Below are positions 9,210 to 16,497 of a stretch of 64,000 nucleotides of DNA, piece after piece. Both the position numbers and the translations under genes were made by a program. Under the pieces are notes generated by a model that saw nothing but the letters and a program-made list of their open reading frames with translations, was not told the origin of the DNA and made no database searches. Within the stretch, counting starts at the first letter, position 1; the number at the start of each line of letters is the position of its first letter. The DNA comes from Streptococcus sp. k-402 (GTDB lineage: Bacteria; Bacillota; Bacilli; Lactobacillales; Streptococcaceae): contig NZ_VMNB01000003.1 in NCBI RefSeq assembly GCF_013277515.1, positions 78,437 to 142,436 of the forward strand. Direction: 5' to 3'.

Positions 9210-9650
9210 ATGAGACAGCTAGCGAAGGATATCGATGGCTTTTTGAATGAGGTGATTTTACAGGCAGAAAATCAGCATGAAATCCTAATAGGTCATTGCA
9301 CTAGCGAGGTGGCTCTGACCAATACCCAGGAGCATATCCTCATGCTCTTGTCAGAGGAATCTTTAACCAATTCAGAATTGGCGCGTCGCCTCAATGTCAG
9401 TCAGGCGGCAGTTACCAAGGCCATTAAGTCTTTGGTCAAGGAAGGGATGTTGGAAACATCTAAAGATCCTAAGGATGCGCGTGTGATTTTTTATCAGTTG
9501 ACTGACTTGGCTCGTCCAATTGCTGAGGAGCACCATCATCACCATGAGCATACGCTTTTAACCTATGAACAAGTGGCGACTCAGTTTACTCCAAATGAAC
9601 AGAAAGTGATCCAGCGGTTTTTGACTGCTTTAGTAGGAGAAATCAAATAA
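9210..9650 (+). CDS. adcR: AdcR, MarR-family zinc-responsive repressor
   Basis: A 146-residue winged-helix regulator that represses zinc uptake genes when zinc is bound. The known zinc ligands are all present at the expected positions: E24, C30, E41, H42, H108 and H112, the last two inside a histidine run (107-114 region HHHHHEH). The helix-turn-helix lies around residues 53-75 ([20 protein letters not shown]). I chose ATG 9210, preceded by AAAGGAG; an upstream in-frame ATG at 9150 has no ribosome site and sits almost on the transcription start. It is the first gene of adcRCBA and its stop overlaps the adcC start by one base. Confidence 0.95.
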   Translation: MRQLAKDIDGFLNEVILQAENQHEILIGHCTSEVALTNTQEHILMLLSEESLTNSELARRLNVSQAAVTKAIKSLVKEGMLETSKDPKDARVIFYQLTDLARPIAEEHHHHHEHTLLTYEQVATQFTPNEQKVIQRFLTALVGEIK

Positions 9651-10354
9651 TGAGATACATTACGGTAGAGGATTTATCCTTCTATTATGATAAGGAGCCC
9701 GTTCTTGAACATATCAATTATAGTGTTGATAGTGGGGAATTTGTTACCTTGACTGGGGAAAATGGAGCGGCTAAGACGACGCTCATCAAGGCCAGTCTTG
9801 GAATTCTGCAACCACGCATTGGAAAGGTGACTATTTCAAAGACAAATACGCAAGGTAAGAAATTGAGAATAGCCTATCTTCCTCAACAAATTGCCAGTTT
9901 TAATGCTGGTTTTCCAAGTACGGTCTATGAATTTGTCAAGTCGGGTCGCTATCCGAGAAAAGGATGGTTCCGTCGTTTGAATGCTCATGATGAGGAGCAT
10001 ATCAAGGCCAGTCTGGACTCAGTTGGCATGTGGGAACATCGAGACAAACGCTTGGGGTCTCTTTCTGGAGGGCAAAAGCAGCGAGCGGTGATTGCGCGTA
10101 TGTTTGCTTCTGACCCAGATGTGTTTATCCTAGATGAGCCGACAACGGGTATGGATGCAGGAAGTAAAAATGAATTTTACGAACTCATGCACCACAGCGC
10201 CCATCATCATGGCAAGGCTGTTTTGATGATTACCCATGACCCTGAAGAAGTGAAGGACTATGCGGATCGCAATATTCATCTAGTTCGTAACCAAGACTCG
10301 CCATGGCGTTGTTTCAACGTTCATGAGAATGATCAGGAGGTGGGCCATGCTTAG
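9650..10354 (+). CDS. adcC: AdcC, zinc ABC transporter ATPase
   Basis: A 234-residue ATP-binding subunit of the zinc importer. The Walker A motif GENGAAKTT is at residues 36-44, the signature LSGGQKQR near 138 and Walker B VFILDEP near 160, followed by the switch histidine in MITHDPEE. It works with the AdcB permease and the AdcA binding protein. The start codon shares an A with the adcR stop, and adcB begins inside its last codons, so the operon is tightly coupled. Confidence 0.95.
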   Translation: MRYITVEDLSFYYDKEPVLEHINYSVDSGEFVTLTGENGAAKTTLIKASLGILQPRIGKVTISKTNTQGKKLRIAYLPQQIASFNAGFPSTVYEFVKSGRYPRKGWFRRLNAHDEEHIKASLDSVGMWEHRDKRLGSLSGGQKQRAVIARMFASDPDVFILDEPTTGMDAGSKNEFYELMHHSAHHHGKAVLMITHDPEEVKDYADRNIHLVRNQDSPWRCFNVHENDQEVGHA

Positions 10355-11153
10355 TTTATTATCTTATGACTTTATGCAGCGTGCCTTTCTGGCTGTTATT
10401 GCCATGAGTCTTTTCTCGCCAGTTCTTGGAACCTTCCTCATCTTGCGTCGTCAGAGTTTGATGAGTGATACCCTCAGTCATGTCTCACTTTCAGGTGTAG
10501 CTTTTGGGTTGGTTTTGGGGATTTCGCCAACTGTTTCTACGATTGCTATTGTCTTGATTGCGGCGGTCTTTCTGGAGTATCTCCGTACGGTTTACAAGAG
10601 CTTTATGGAAATCGGGACAGCTATTCTCATGTCAACAGGTCTGGCTGTTTCTCTGATTGTCATGAGTAAGGGTAAAAGCTCTAGTTCAATGAGTTTGGAC
10701 CAATATCTCTTTGGTTCGATCGTGACTATCAGCGAAGAGCAGGTCATTTCCCTCTTTGTCATTGCGGCGGTTGTTTTGATTTTGACCTTTCTCTTTCTTC
10801 GTCCTATGTATATCTTAACTTTTGACGAAGATACGGCCTTTGTGGATGGCTTGCCAGTTCGTACCATGTCCATTCTTTTTAACATGGTTACAGGAGTGGC
10901 TATTGCCCTTATGATTCCTGCAGCAGGAGCTCTTTTGGTATCGACTATCATGGTTTTACCAGCTAGTATTGCCCTTCGTCTGGGGAAAAACTTTAAATCG
11001 GTTATGCTACTTGCCAGTGCGATTGGATTTTTGGGAATGGTAGCAGGACTTTACATTTCCTACTATGCAGAAACGCCTGCAAGTGCAAGTATTACTATTA
11101 TTTTTGTAACTGTTTTCTTGCTAATTAGTTTAGTAAGACGTTTTATCAAATAG
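10347..11153 (+). CDS. adcB: AdcB, zinc ABC transporter permease
   Basis: A 268-residue membrane permease of the ABC-3 family with about eight hydrophobic segments (for example [20 protein letters not shown] and the C-terminal [17 protein letters not shown]). I chose ATG 10347 because AGGAGG lies 6 nt upstream; an in-frame ATG at 10323 would add eight residues with no such site. It overlaps the end of adcC. Confidence 0.93.
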   Translation: MLSLLSYDFMQRAFLAVIAMSLFSPVLGTFLILRRQSLMSDTLSHVSLSGVAFGLVLGISPTVSTIAIVLIAAVFLEYLRTVYKSFMEIGTAILMSTGLAVSLIVMSKGKSSSSMSLDQYLFGSIVTISEEQVISLFVIAAVVLILTFLFLRPMYILTFDEDTAFVDGLPVRTMSILFNMVTGVAIALMIPAAGALLVSTIMVLPASIALRLGKNFKSVMLLASAIGFLGMVAGLYISYYAETPASASITIIFVTVFLLISLVRRFIK

Positions 11154-11162
11154 GAGACCAAC

Positions 11163-12668
11163 ATGAAAAAAATTAGCTTATTGCTAGCCAGTCTGTGTGC
11201 CCTGTTTTTAGTGGCTTGTTCCAATCAAAAGCAGGCAGATGGCAAACTAAATATCGTGACAACCTTTTACCCTGTCTATGAATTTACCAAGCAAGTCGCA
11301 GGAGATACTGCTAATGTAGAACTCCTCATCGGTGCTGGTACAGAACCCCATGAATATGAACCGTCTGCCAAGGCAGTTGCCAAAATTCAAGACGCAGATA
11401 CCTTCGTTTATGAAAATGAAAACATGGAAACATGGGTCCCTAAATTGCTAGATACTTTGGATAAGAAAAAGGTGAAAACCATCAAGGCGACAGGTGATAT
11501 GTTGCTCTTGCCAGGTGGTGAGGAAGAAGAGGGAGACCATGACCATGGAGAAGAAGGCCATCACCATGAGTTTGACCCCCATGTTTGGTTATCACCAGTC
11601 CGTGCCATTAAACTAGTAGAGCATATCCGCGACAGCTTGTCAGCAGATTATCCTGATAAAAAAGAGACCTTTGAGAAGAATGCGGCTGCCTATATCGAAA
11701 AATTGCAAGCCTTGGATAAGGCTTATGCAGAAGGCTTATCCAAAGCCAAACAAAAGAGCTTTGTAACGCAACACGCAGCCTTTAACTATCTCGCCTTGGA
11801 CTATGGACTCAAACAAGTCGCAATCTCAGGACTTTCTCCAGATGCAGAGCCATCAGCTGCTCGCTTGGCAGAATTGACAGAGTATGTCAAGAAAAATAAA
11901 ATCGCCTATATCTATTTTGAAGAAAATGCCTCACAAGCCCTTGCTAACACACTTTCAAAAGAAGCAGGTGTCAAAACTGATGTCCTCAATCCTTTAGAAA
12001 GTCTGACAGAAGAGGACACCAAGGCTGGAGAAAACTACATTTCCGTGATGGAGAAAAACCTCAAGGCTTTGAAACAAACAACAGACCAAGAAGGCCCAGC
12101 AATCGAACCTGAAAAGGCAGAGGATACCAAGACAGTCCAAAATGGTTACTTCGAGGATGCAGCTGTCAAGGACCGCACCTTGAGTGACTATGCAGGTAAC
12201 TGGCAATCAGTTTATCCTTTCCTTGAAGACGGCACGTTTGACCAAGTCTTTGACTACAAGGCTAAGTTGACTGGTAAGATGACCCAGGCTGAGTACAAGG
12301 CTTACTATACAAAAGGCTATCAGACAGATGTGACTAAGATTAACATTACTGATAATACTATGGAATTTGTTCAAGGTGGACAAAGCAAGAAATACACTTA
12401 CAAGTATGTCGGTAAGAAAATTTTGACTTACAAGAAAGGCAATCGTGGCGTGCGTTTCCTCTTTGAAGCCACAGATGCTGACGCTGGACAATTCAAGTAT
12501 GTTCAGTTTAGTGACCACAATATCGCCCCAGTTAAGGCAGAACATTTCCATATCTTTTTTGGAGGTACAAGCCAAGAAGCTCTATTTGAAGAAATGGATA
12601 ATTGGCCAACCTACTACCCAGATAACCTATCTGGCCAAGAAATCGCCCAAGAAATGTTGGCGCATTGA
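11163..12668 (+). CDS. adcA: AdcA, zinc-binding lipoprotein with C-terminal ZinT domain
   Basis: A 501-residue extracellular lipoprotein that captures zinc for AdcBC. The signal ends in the lipobox LVAC (cysteine 19). The ZnuA-like domain (about 28-305) contains zinc ligands H63, H140 and H204 and a histidine/acid-rich loop at about 120-138. After a linker, residues about 320-501 form a ZinT domain (YAGNWQSVYPFL, VKAEHFHIFFG). This two-domain design is normal for streptococcal AdcA. The start is ATG after TAGGAGACC, 9 nt after adcB. A terminator follows. Confidence 0.95.
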   Translation: MKKISLLLASLCALFLVACSNQKQADGKLNIVTTFYPVYEFTKQVAGDTANVELLIGAGTEPHEYEPSAKAVAKIQDADTFVYENENMETWVPKLLDTLDKKKVKTIKATGDMLLLPGGEEEEGDHDHGEEGHHHEFDPHVWLSPVRAIKLVEHIRDSLSADYPDKKETFEKNAAAYIEKLQALDKAYAEGLSKAKQKSFVTQHAAFNYLALDYGLKQVAISGLSPDAEPSAARLAELTEYVKKNKIAYIYFEENASQALANTLSKEAGVKTDVLNPLESLTEEDTKAGENYISVMEKNLKALKQTTDQEGPAIEPEKAEDTKTVQNGYFEDAAVKDRTLSDYAGNWQSVYPFLEDGTFDQVFDYKAKLTGKMTQAEYKAYYTKGYQTDVTKINITDNTMEFVQGGQSKKYTYKYVGKKILTYKKGNRGVRFLFEATDADAGQFKYVQFSDHNIAPVKAEHFHIFFGGTSQEALFEEMDNWPTYYPDNLSGQEIAQEMLAH

Positions 12669-12676
12669 TGAGAAAT

Positions 12677-12707
12677 CGACTAGTTCATAAGAGCTAGTCG
12701 GTTTTTT
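12677..12707 (+). terminator. Terminator of the adc operon
   Basis: CGACTAG, 10-nt loop, CTAGTCG, then GTTTTTT, beginning 9 nt after the adcA stop. Confidence 0.85.
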
Positions 12708-12811
12708 GATACTAGATGGCTAACTTCATTATAGACCTTTCAGAACTAAGGGAACCTGAAAAAATAAATAAAACTCTTGAAATATCTGGGCTTATATGCT
12801 AGAATGTAGCT

Positions 12812-12875
12812 AGTGTATAAGGTTCATTAGAACACCAAAGCCCCTAACTATGCCAGTAGTTAAGGGGTGTTTTGG
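12812..12875 (+). ncRNA. Orphan Fst-type antitoxin RNA (copy 1)
   Basis: The promoter is TTGAAA (12777-12782), 17 nt, TAGAAT (12800-12805, extended TGC). The predicted RNA carries GGTTCATTAGAACACC and ends in a hairpin (CCCCTAACTA / TAGTTAAGGGG with a bulge). Promoter, repeat and terminator match copies 2 and 3 below, but no Fst toxin frame follows on the other strand. The U-tract after the hairpin is poor. Ends are estimated from the promoter and hairpin. Confidence 0.6.
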
Positions 12876-12891
12876 TATATTCTACAGGAAT

Positions 12892-13029
12892 AGAAAAAGA
12901 CCCTCTAAACTTTGTAGAGAGCCTTAACAAATCAAAATAAAAAGATAACCCCAGGCACATAGGAATGCTCAACCTTTCAGTCTACCCCATTCTGAGACCC
13001 AGCGTTTATCCTTCACAAGCTATCTTATT
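12892..13029 (-). ncRNA. Unidentified structured small RNA candidate
   Basis: On the minus strand a TATAAT with extended TGA (13036-13041) and a CTTACA -35 (13058-13063, 16-nt spacing) precede about 138 nt without a convincing reading frame. AAGATA near the 5' end can pair with TATCTT further on to close a domain containing smaller helices. A weak hairpin (CTCTA/TAGAG) followed by TCTTTTTC ends the unit. It converges on antitoxin copy 1, in the place where a toxin RNA sits in the other copies. I do not recognise it; a very short peptide gene cannot be excluded. Confidence 0.4.
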
Positions 13030-13184
13030 GAGTCCATTATATCACACTTATGGAAAATGTAAGAAATTTGTATAGTATTTTTAAATGAATTGATGAAAAA
13101 TCAAATACCTTTCAGATACCTAAGGAACTTAAAAAAATAAATAAAACTCTTGAAATCTTAGCGCTTGTGTGTTAGAATAATTTT

Positions 13185-13246
13185 ATCGGGTAAGGTTCAT
13201 TAGAACACCAAATCCCTTAACTATGGCCGTAGTTAAGGGATTTTTT
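13185..13246 (+). ncRNA. Fst-type antitoxin RNA (copy 2)
   Basis: The promoter is TTGAAA (13150-13155), 17 nt, TAGAAT (13173-13178). The RNA contains GGTTCATTAGAACACC, which can pair with the ribosome site and start codon of the Fst mRNA (GGTGAAACTAATGAGCC), and ends in CCCTTAACTA/TAGTTAAGGG plus ATTTTTT. It is convergent with the toxin gene at 13294-13392, the standard par/Fst arrangement. Ends are estimated. Confidence 0.75.
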
Positions 13247-13293
13247 GACGTATCTTAGCGATTTAACGGGTGTTGATAGGCTAGTCATTCGGT

Positions 13294-13392
13294 CTACTTC
13301 TTACCATCTAGCCATTTGCAAACAAAATACAAGATGATTCCAGCTATGACGTCTGCTATAATAGTAAGAGCGAACTCTGGGATAAGGCTCAT
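13294..13392 (-). CDS. Fst-family type I toxin peptide (intact)
   Basis: A 32-residue hydrophobic peptide starting MSLIPEFALTIIAD and ending in CKWLDGKK, with one membrane span, a conserved proline near the N-terminus and a charged tail. This matches the Fst/Ldr family of membrane-damaging toxins of type I toxin-antitoxin systems (plasmid pAD1 par and chromosomal homologues). AAAGGAGGTGA gives a very strong ribosome site. Its promoter is at 13451-13479. The leader contains the short palindrome ATCGGTTACCGAT and a TTCCT that could mask the AAAGGAGG, as in other Fst mRNAs. The convergent antitoxin RNA is at 13185-13246. Confidence 0.85.
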   Translation of the reverse strand: MSLIPEFALTIIADVIAGIILYFVCKWLDGKK

Positions 13393-13450
13393 TAGTTTCA
13401 CCTCCTTTCACGAACCCATAGGAACGTAATCGGTAACCGATGACAAAAAT

Positions 13451-13479
13451 AGTATACCACAATAAATTTATATCATCAA
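13451..13479 (-). promoter_or_regulatory. Promoter of the Fst toxin mRNA (copy 2)
   Basis: On the minus strand TTGATG (13474-13479), 17 nt, TATACT (13451-13456). The predicted leader is about 50-55 nt before the toxin start. Confidence 0.7.
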
Positions 13480-13657
13480 CATTGCTTAACGCTTGAACTA
13501 TTGGAGTGCGGTTCACTGTAATGATGTTTTTGTGAGTCTTTTAAAGGGATTAGACATTACTTATTCCGTTTCACTTTAGACCTTTCGGATACCTAAGGAA
13601 CTTAAAAAAATAAATAAAACTCTTGAAATATTAGGACTTATATGCTAGAATATAGTT

Positions 13658-13719
13658 AATTGATAAGGTTCATTAGAACACCAAAGCCCCTAACTAGTGC
13701 GATAGTTAAGGGCTTTTTT
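13658..13719 (+). ncRNA. Fst-type antitoxin RNA (copy 3)
   Basis: The promoter is TTGAAA (13623-13628), 17 nt, TAGAAT (13646-13651, extended TGC). It has the same GGTTCATTAGAACACC element and ends in AGCCCC...TAACTA / TAGTTAAGGGCT followed by TTTTT. The RNA appears intact although the toxin beside it is broken. Ends are estimated. Confidence 0.7.
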
Positions 13720-13766
13720 GACGTATCTTAGCGATTTAACGGGTGTTTATAGGCTAGTCAGTCGGT

Positions 13767-13861
13767 CTACTCCTTACTATCTAGCCATCTGCAGACGAAA
13801 TACAAGATAATTCCAGCTATAACATCCGCTATAATAGTAAGAGCTCTATGATAAGGCTCAT
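13767..13861 (-). pseudogene. Fst-family toxin, frameshifted (copy 3)
   Basis: Aligned with the intact copy, this one lacks 4 nt after the sixth codon (GAG-TTCG-CTCTTACT has become GAGCTCTTACT). From its ATG it reads MSLIIELLLL and stops. The remaining family sequence, ALTIIADVIAGIILYF...CRWLDSKE, lies in another frame. The ribosome site and promoter are conserved. Confidence 0.85.
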
Positions 13862-13919
13862 TAGTTTCACCTCCTCTCACGAACCCATAGGAACGTAATC
13901 GGTAACCGATGACAAAAAT

Positions 13920-13948
13920 AGTATACCACAATACATTTAGATCATCAA
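13920..13948 (-). promoter_or_regulatory. Promoter of the broken Fst toxin mRNA (copy 3)
   Basis: On the minus strand TTGATG (13943-13948), 17 nt, TATACT (13920-13925), identical boxes to copy 2. Confidence 0.65.
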
Positions 13949-14049
13949 GGTCACTTAATTCTTGAAATATAGGGGATAGGCAAAAAGTCTTTAAAATCAA
14001 AAAATGTATAGTATCAGATGTATAAAAGCTTGATGTTATATCAATTAAA

Positions 14050-14104
14050 AAAGTGGATAGGAAAGTTTTCTGATTATCAGAATTCCTTCCTATCCACTTT
14101 TTGA
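14050..14104. terminator. Bidirectional terminator before the acid phosphatase gene
   Basis: AAAAAGTGGATAGGAA pairs with TTCCTATCCACTTTTT (16 bp) around an inner TCTGATTATCAGA hairpin. On the minus strand it ends the 14150-15007 gene. Confidence 0.85.
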
Positions 14105-14149
14105 AGATTGTAAGTTAGCCTAATTTTATGTAGAATCAGCTTATTTGTT

Positions 14150-15007
14150 TTATTTATCAAAACCTTGCAAGGCTTTTTGGCGTTCTTCTACTTGACCTTT
14201 AGCATCTAGTTTGTTACCACCGTATACAGCTGATTCCCATGATCCGTACATTGGATTTGGGAAGATGATGAATTTTTCACCGAATTCTTTTTGCAATTCT
14301 TCAAGTTGTTTATCACGGTCAGATTCAGAAGTCTTAGAAAAATCTGCAAAGTCTACGAGGTTATCACCAAACAATAAGATAAGATTTGTTTTTTCTTGAA
14401 CTTTTTGGCGACGACCCTCTTTGGATTTTACACCACTTTCTAAGAACATGAGATGATCACGTCCTTGAACAGGAATTCCTTCACTTTCAAGATTTTTAAT
14501 GGTAGCATCTACTTGATTAGCTGAGCGGTCAGAAATATAGTAGATTTGGACACCGTTTTGATCAGCAAACTGAAGAAAATCCTTGGCACCTGGGACAGCT
14601 TTTGCTGCAGCTTTTTGAACCCAAATATCCCAATTTTCGGGTGTAAATGCTGTACCGTCTTTGACATTTTGTACTTGATAAGGGCTATTATCTAGGACAG
14701 TTTCATCCAAGTCTAAAACGATAGAGTAAGGTTTGTCTGATTCTGTTTTGAGCAATTCCTTTAGGTGATTTGTTGCAACGTTATAACCTTGTATGTATAA
14801 AGCTTTAGTTTCAGCTGATTTTTGGTACCAAAGGGTTGACATAGTGTTTTCTCTTGACCGTAGTTGGTCATATGTCATTGTAATCTGATTATCAGATGAG
14901 CTATTATTGCTTGTCTGTGTTTCTGTAGACTTTGTTGTACAACTAGCCAATAAGACGACAGAAGCAAGTGCAGAAAGGATTGTAACAGTAGTTTTTGCTG
15001 TTTTCAT
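14150..15007 (-). CDS. Lipoprotein acid phosphatase, e(P4) family (HAD superfamily)
   Basis: A 285-residue secreted lipoprotein. The signal ends with LLASC. The HAD phosphatase motif I, DLDETVLDN (DDDD-type, class B/e(P4)), is followed by ISDRSANQ (motif II) and GDNLVDF (motif IV). The family hydrolyses phosphomonoesters such as nucleotide monophosphates at the cell surface. I chose the ATG at 15007, preceded by GGAGATATTTC; the frame extends 22 codons further upstream without a ribosome site and across the promoter. It is monocistronic, with a promoter at 15040-15068 and a terminator at 14050-14104. Confidence 0.88.
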   Translation of the reverse strand: MKTAKTTVTILSALASVVLLASCTTKSTETQTSNNSSSDNQITMTYDQLRSRENTMSTLWYQKSAETKALYIQGYNVATNHLKELLKTESDKPYSIVLDLDETVLDNSPYQVQNVKDGTAFTPENWDIWVQKAAAKAVPGAKDFLQFADQNGVQIYYISDRSANQVDATIKNLESEGIPVQGRDHLMFLESGVKSKEGRRQKVQEKTNLILLFGDNLVDFADFSKTSESDRDKQLEELQKEFGEKFIIFPNPMYGSWESAVYGGNKLDAKGQVEERQKALQGFDK

Positions 15008-15039
15008 GAAATATCTCCTATTCATTAATTTCAATAAAT

Positions 15040-15068
15040 AGTATAGCACGAGAGAAAAGTTAAGGCAA
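15040..15068 (-). promoter_or_regulatory. Promoter of the e(P4) phosphatase gene
   Basis: On the minus strand TTGCCT (15063-15068), 17 nt, TATACT (15040-15045) with extended TGC. Confidence 0.65.
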
Positions 15069-15213
15069 GTCATTCTCTGACTATGGATGTAGATTCTATA
15101 GAAGTTAATATAATGAAAAAAGCGATTGCTAACTTGAAATGCAGTTTCACCTCATATTTTTGAAATTCATTAGGTATCTGAAAGGTCTAGGCGACAAAGT
15201 CTTTAAAATCAGA

Positions 15214-15259
15214 AAAACGCATAATATCAGGTGTGCAAAAACTTGATACTATGCGTTTT
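15214..15259. terminator. Terminator downstream of the fucose repressor gene
   Basis: AAAACGCATA and TATGCGTTTT with inner TATCA/TTGATA form a long hairpin with T-runs on both sides. On the minus strand it lies after the repressor gene. A decayed relative, also preceded by AGTCTTTAAAATCA, is at about 13985-14040. Confidence 0.7.
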
Positions 15260-15383
15260 ATTGTGGGAAGGTTTACTCCATTTTCTCCTGAAATTGGGTA
15301 TTTGCCCAGCTTCTGTTTTTGGGGTTGCTGAGAAAATAATGTCATATGGCGAGTATTTGTAGATAAGTCAGCAGACAGAACGA

Positions 15384-15559
15384 ATATTCTTCGAAAATCT
15401 CTTCAAACCATGTCACCTTCGTCTTTCCGTATATATGTGACTGACTTCATCAGTTCTATCTACAACCTCAAAACAGTGTTTCGAGCTGACTTGATCAATT
15501 TTCAAATCTGTACTTTGAGCAACCTGAGACTAGCTTCCTATTTGATTTTCATTGAATAT
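15384..15559 (+). repeat. BOX element (boxA-boxB-boxC)
   Basis: It begins ATATTCTTCGAAAATCTC (boxA), continues through CTGACTTCATCAGTTC and CCTCAAAACAGTGTTTCGAG (boxB), a diverged second boxB-like part, and ends with boxC and TTTTCATTGAATAT. Several positions differ from the usual consensus. Its right end overlaps the 3' end of the repressor gene. The rest of the 15008-15548 spacer holds the phosphatase promoter and the terminator at 15214-15259. Confidence 0.85.
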
Positions 15560-16322
15560 CAGAAACCCATTCTCCATCAAATAATTCTACTGCGTCTAAT
15601 AATTTTTGATCTGGCAAGGTGTCAGAAATAAAGGTTGTGTATTTGGAGAGGGGATTAATTTTAAAAAATCCAGTCTTGTAAAATTTAGAACTATCAATCA
15701 GTAAGATGGTTTCATGGGCTTTGTCAATAATATTCTTTTTTGAAATAGCTTGGCTGAGAGAAGCTTCATAAACATATTGATCATCAATACCTCTTGCTGA
15801 ACAAAATGCTAAATCGATATTAAAATGATCTAATAAAGAATTTTCCTTTTCATAGTTTACCACGGAACAGGATTGATGTTTGACTTCTCCAGATGTGATA
15901 AAGATTTTTGAGCTATCTTTAACAGTTTCAGATAGGGTTTGTGCAGTATGTAAACCATTTGTAAAAATAATCAAATTATCAAGTTCAGAAAGATAGGGAC
16001 AAAGTTCGTAGATAGTAGTACTAGAATCTAGATAGATACACATACCTGACCGAATAAAGTCTTTAGCGAGACTAGCGATTAGTCTTTTTTGCCTAGTGCT
16101 TTCTCCTTCACGTATTTGATGAGAAAGTTCAATTGTGTTCATAGAGGACAGGGTCACGTATCCGTGCTTTCTTTTGATAAGACCTTGATTTTCTAAGAAA
16201 ATTAAATCACGACGTAAGGTACTTGTGCTGGAGAAAGTGATTTCTGCCAGCTCTTTTACGGCAATTCTTTTTTTCTTTTTGATGATTTCAATCAATTCAA
16301 GTATACGTTCATCTTTTATCAT
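15549..16322 (-). CDS. fcsR: DeoR-family repressor of the fucose operon
   Basis: A 257-residue regulator. The N-terminal helix-turn-helix is about residues 18-45 (AVKELAEITFSSTSTLRRDL) and a DeoR C-terminal sugar-phosphate sensor follows (IYLDSSTTIYELCPYL, FTNGLHTA, IDSSKFYK). It is divergent from the fuc operon, which it should repress until a fucose-pathway intermediate appears; this matches FcsR of pneumococcus. The start ATG follows GGAGGAG. The last residues (DIQ) and the TGA stop lie in the end of a BOX repeat, so the natural C-terminus has been altered by BOX insertion. Confidence 0.88.
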   Translation of the reverse strand: MIKDERILELIEIIKKKKRIAVKELAEITFSSTSTLRRDLIFLENQGLIKRKHGYVTLSSMNTIELSHQIREGESTRQKRLIASLAKDFIRSGMCIYLDSSTTIYELCPYLSELDNLIIFTNGLHTAQTLSETVKDSSKIFITSGEVKHQSCSVVNYEKENSLLDHFNIDLAFCSARGIDDQYVYEASLSQAISKKNIIDKAHETILLIDSSKFYKTGFFKINPLSKYTTFISDTLPDQKLLDAVELFDGEWVSDIQ

Positions 16323-16352
16323 AAGCTCCTCCTAATTTATCATCTCAACTAT

Positions 16353-16358
16353 ATTATA
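16353..16358 (-). promoter_or_regulatory. Extended -10 promoter of fcsR
   Basis: On the minus strand TGTGCTATAAT (TATAAT 16353-16358) lies about 30 nt upstream of the fcsR start. No strong -35 is visible, as often with extended -10 promoters. Confidence 0.55.
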
Positions 16359-16420
16359 GCACAAATTGAAGGAATTTGAATTATTTTTATGTTTATGGCG
16401 CAAACGTATGAATTTTATTC

Positions 16421-16466
16421 AAGTAAGCGTTCACATATTGAAAAAATAAAATGTGGGGATTATAAT
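16421..16466 (+). promoter_or_regulatory. fuc operon promoter with upstream cre-like site
   Basis: TTGAAA (16438-16443), 17 nt, TATAAT (16461-16466). Immediately upstream, AAGTAAGCGTTCACA (16421-16435) fits the CcpA consensus WTGNAANCGNWNNCW with one mismatch. This suggests glucose repression on top of FcsR control. Confidence 0.7.
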
Positions 16467-16497
16467 AAACTTAATCAAGGACGAAGAGAGAAGAAAA

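Larger units (their letters stand above)
13107..13950. repeat. Tandem duplication of an Fst toxin-antitoxin locus
   Basis: Two direct copies with a period of about 473 nt (469 nt beyond the 4-nt deletion) run from CCTTTCAGATACCTAAGG-type sequence through antitoxin promoter, antitoxin, terminator, toxin and toxin promoter. A third, shorter relative at about 12733-12875 carries only the antitoxin half. Beyond the genes, in 12720-14050 I see only the minus-strand RNA at 12892-13029 and, at about 13985-14040, a decayed copy of the hairpin at 15214-15259. Confidence 0.8.

Noticed and set aside
12939..12977. Small minus-strand peptide starting MCLGLSFYFDLL as a possible toxin in place of Fst
   Set aside because: Its frame runs through the RNA's terminator and the antitoxin hairpin, has a poor ribosome site and no resemblance to Fst.
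13301..13516. A 71-codon minus-strand frame over the Fst copy 2 region
   Set aside because: It runs through the toxin promoter and leader; the 32-residue frame with AAAGGAGGTGA and a clear family match is the real gene.
12735..13960. Possible CRISPR array, since similar blocks recur three times
   Set aside because: The repeats are long (several hundred bases), spaced about 370-470 nt, and are explained as toxin-antitoxin RNA modules; no cas genes are present.
13767..14000. A 77-codon minus-strand frame ending in Fst-like residues (copy 3)
   Set aside because: It joins leader sequence to the toxin tail only because of the 4-nt deletion; it begins upstream of the toxin promoter and has no ribosome site.
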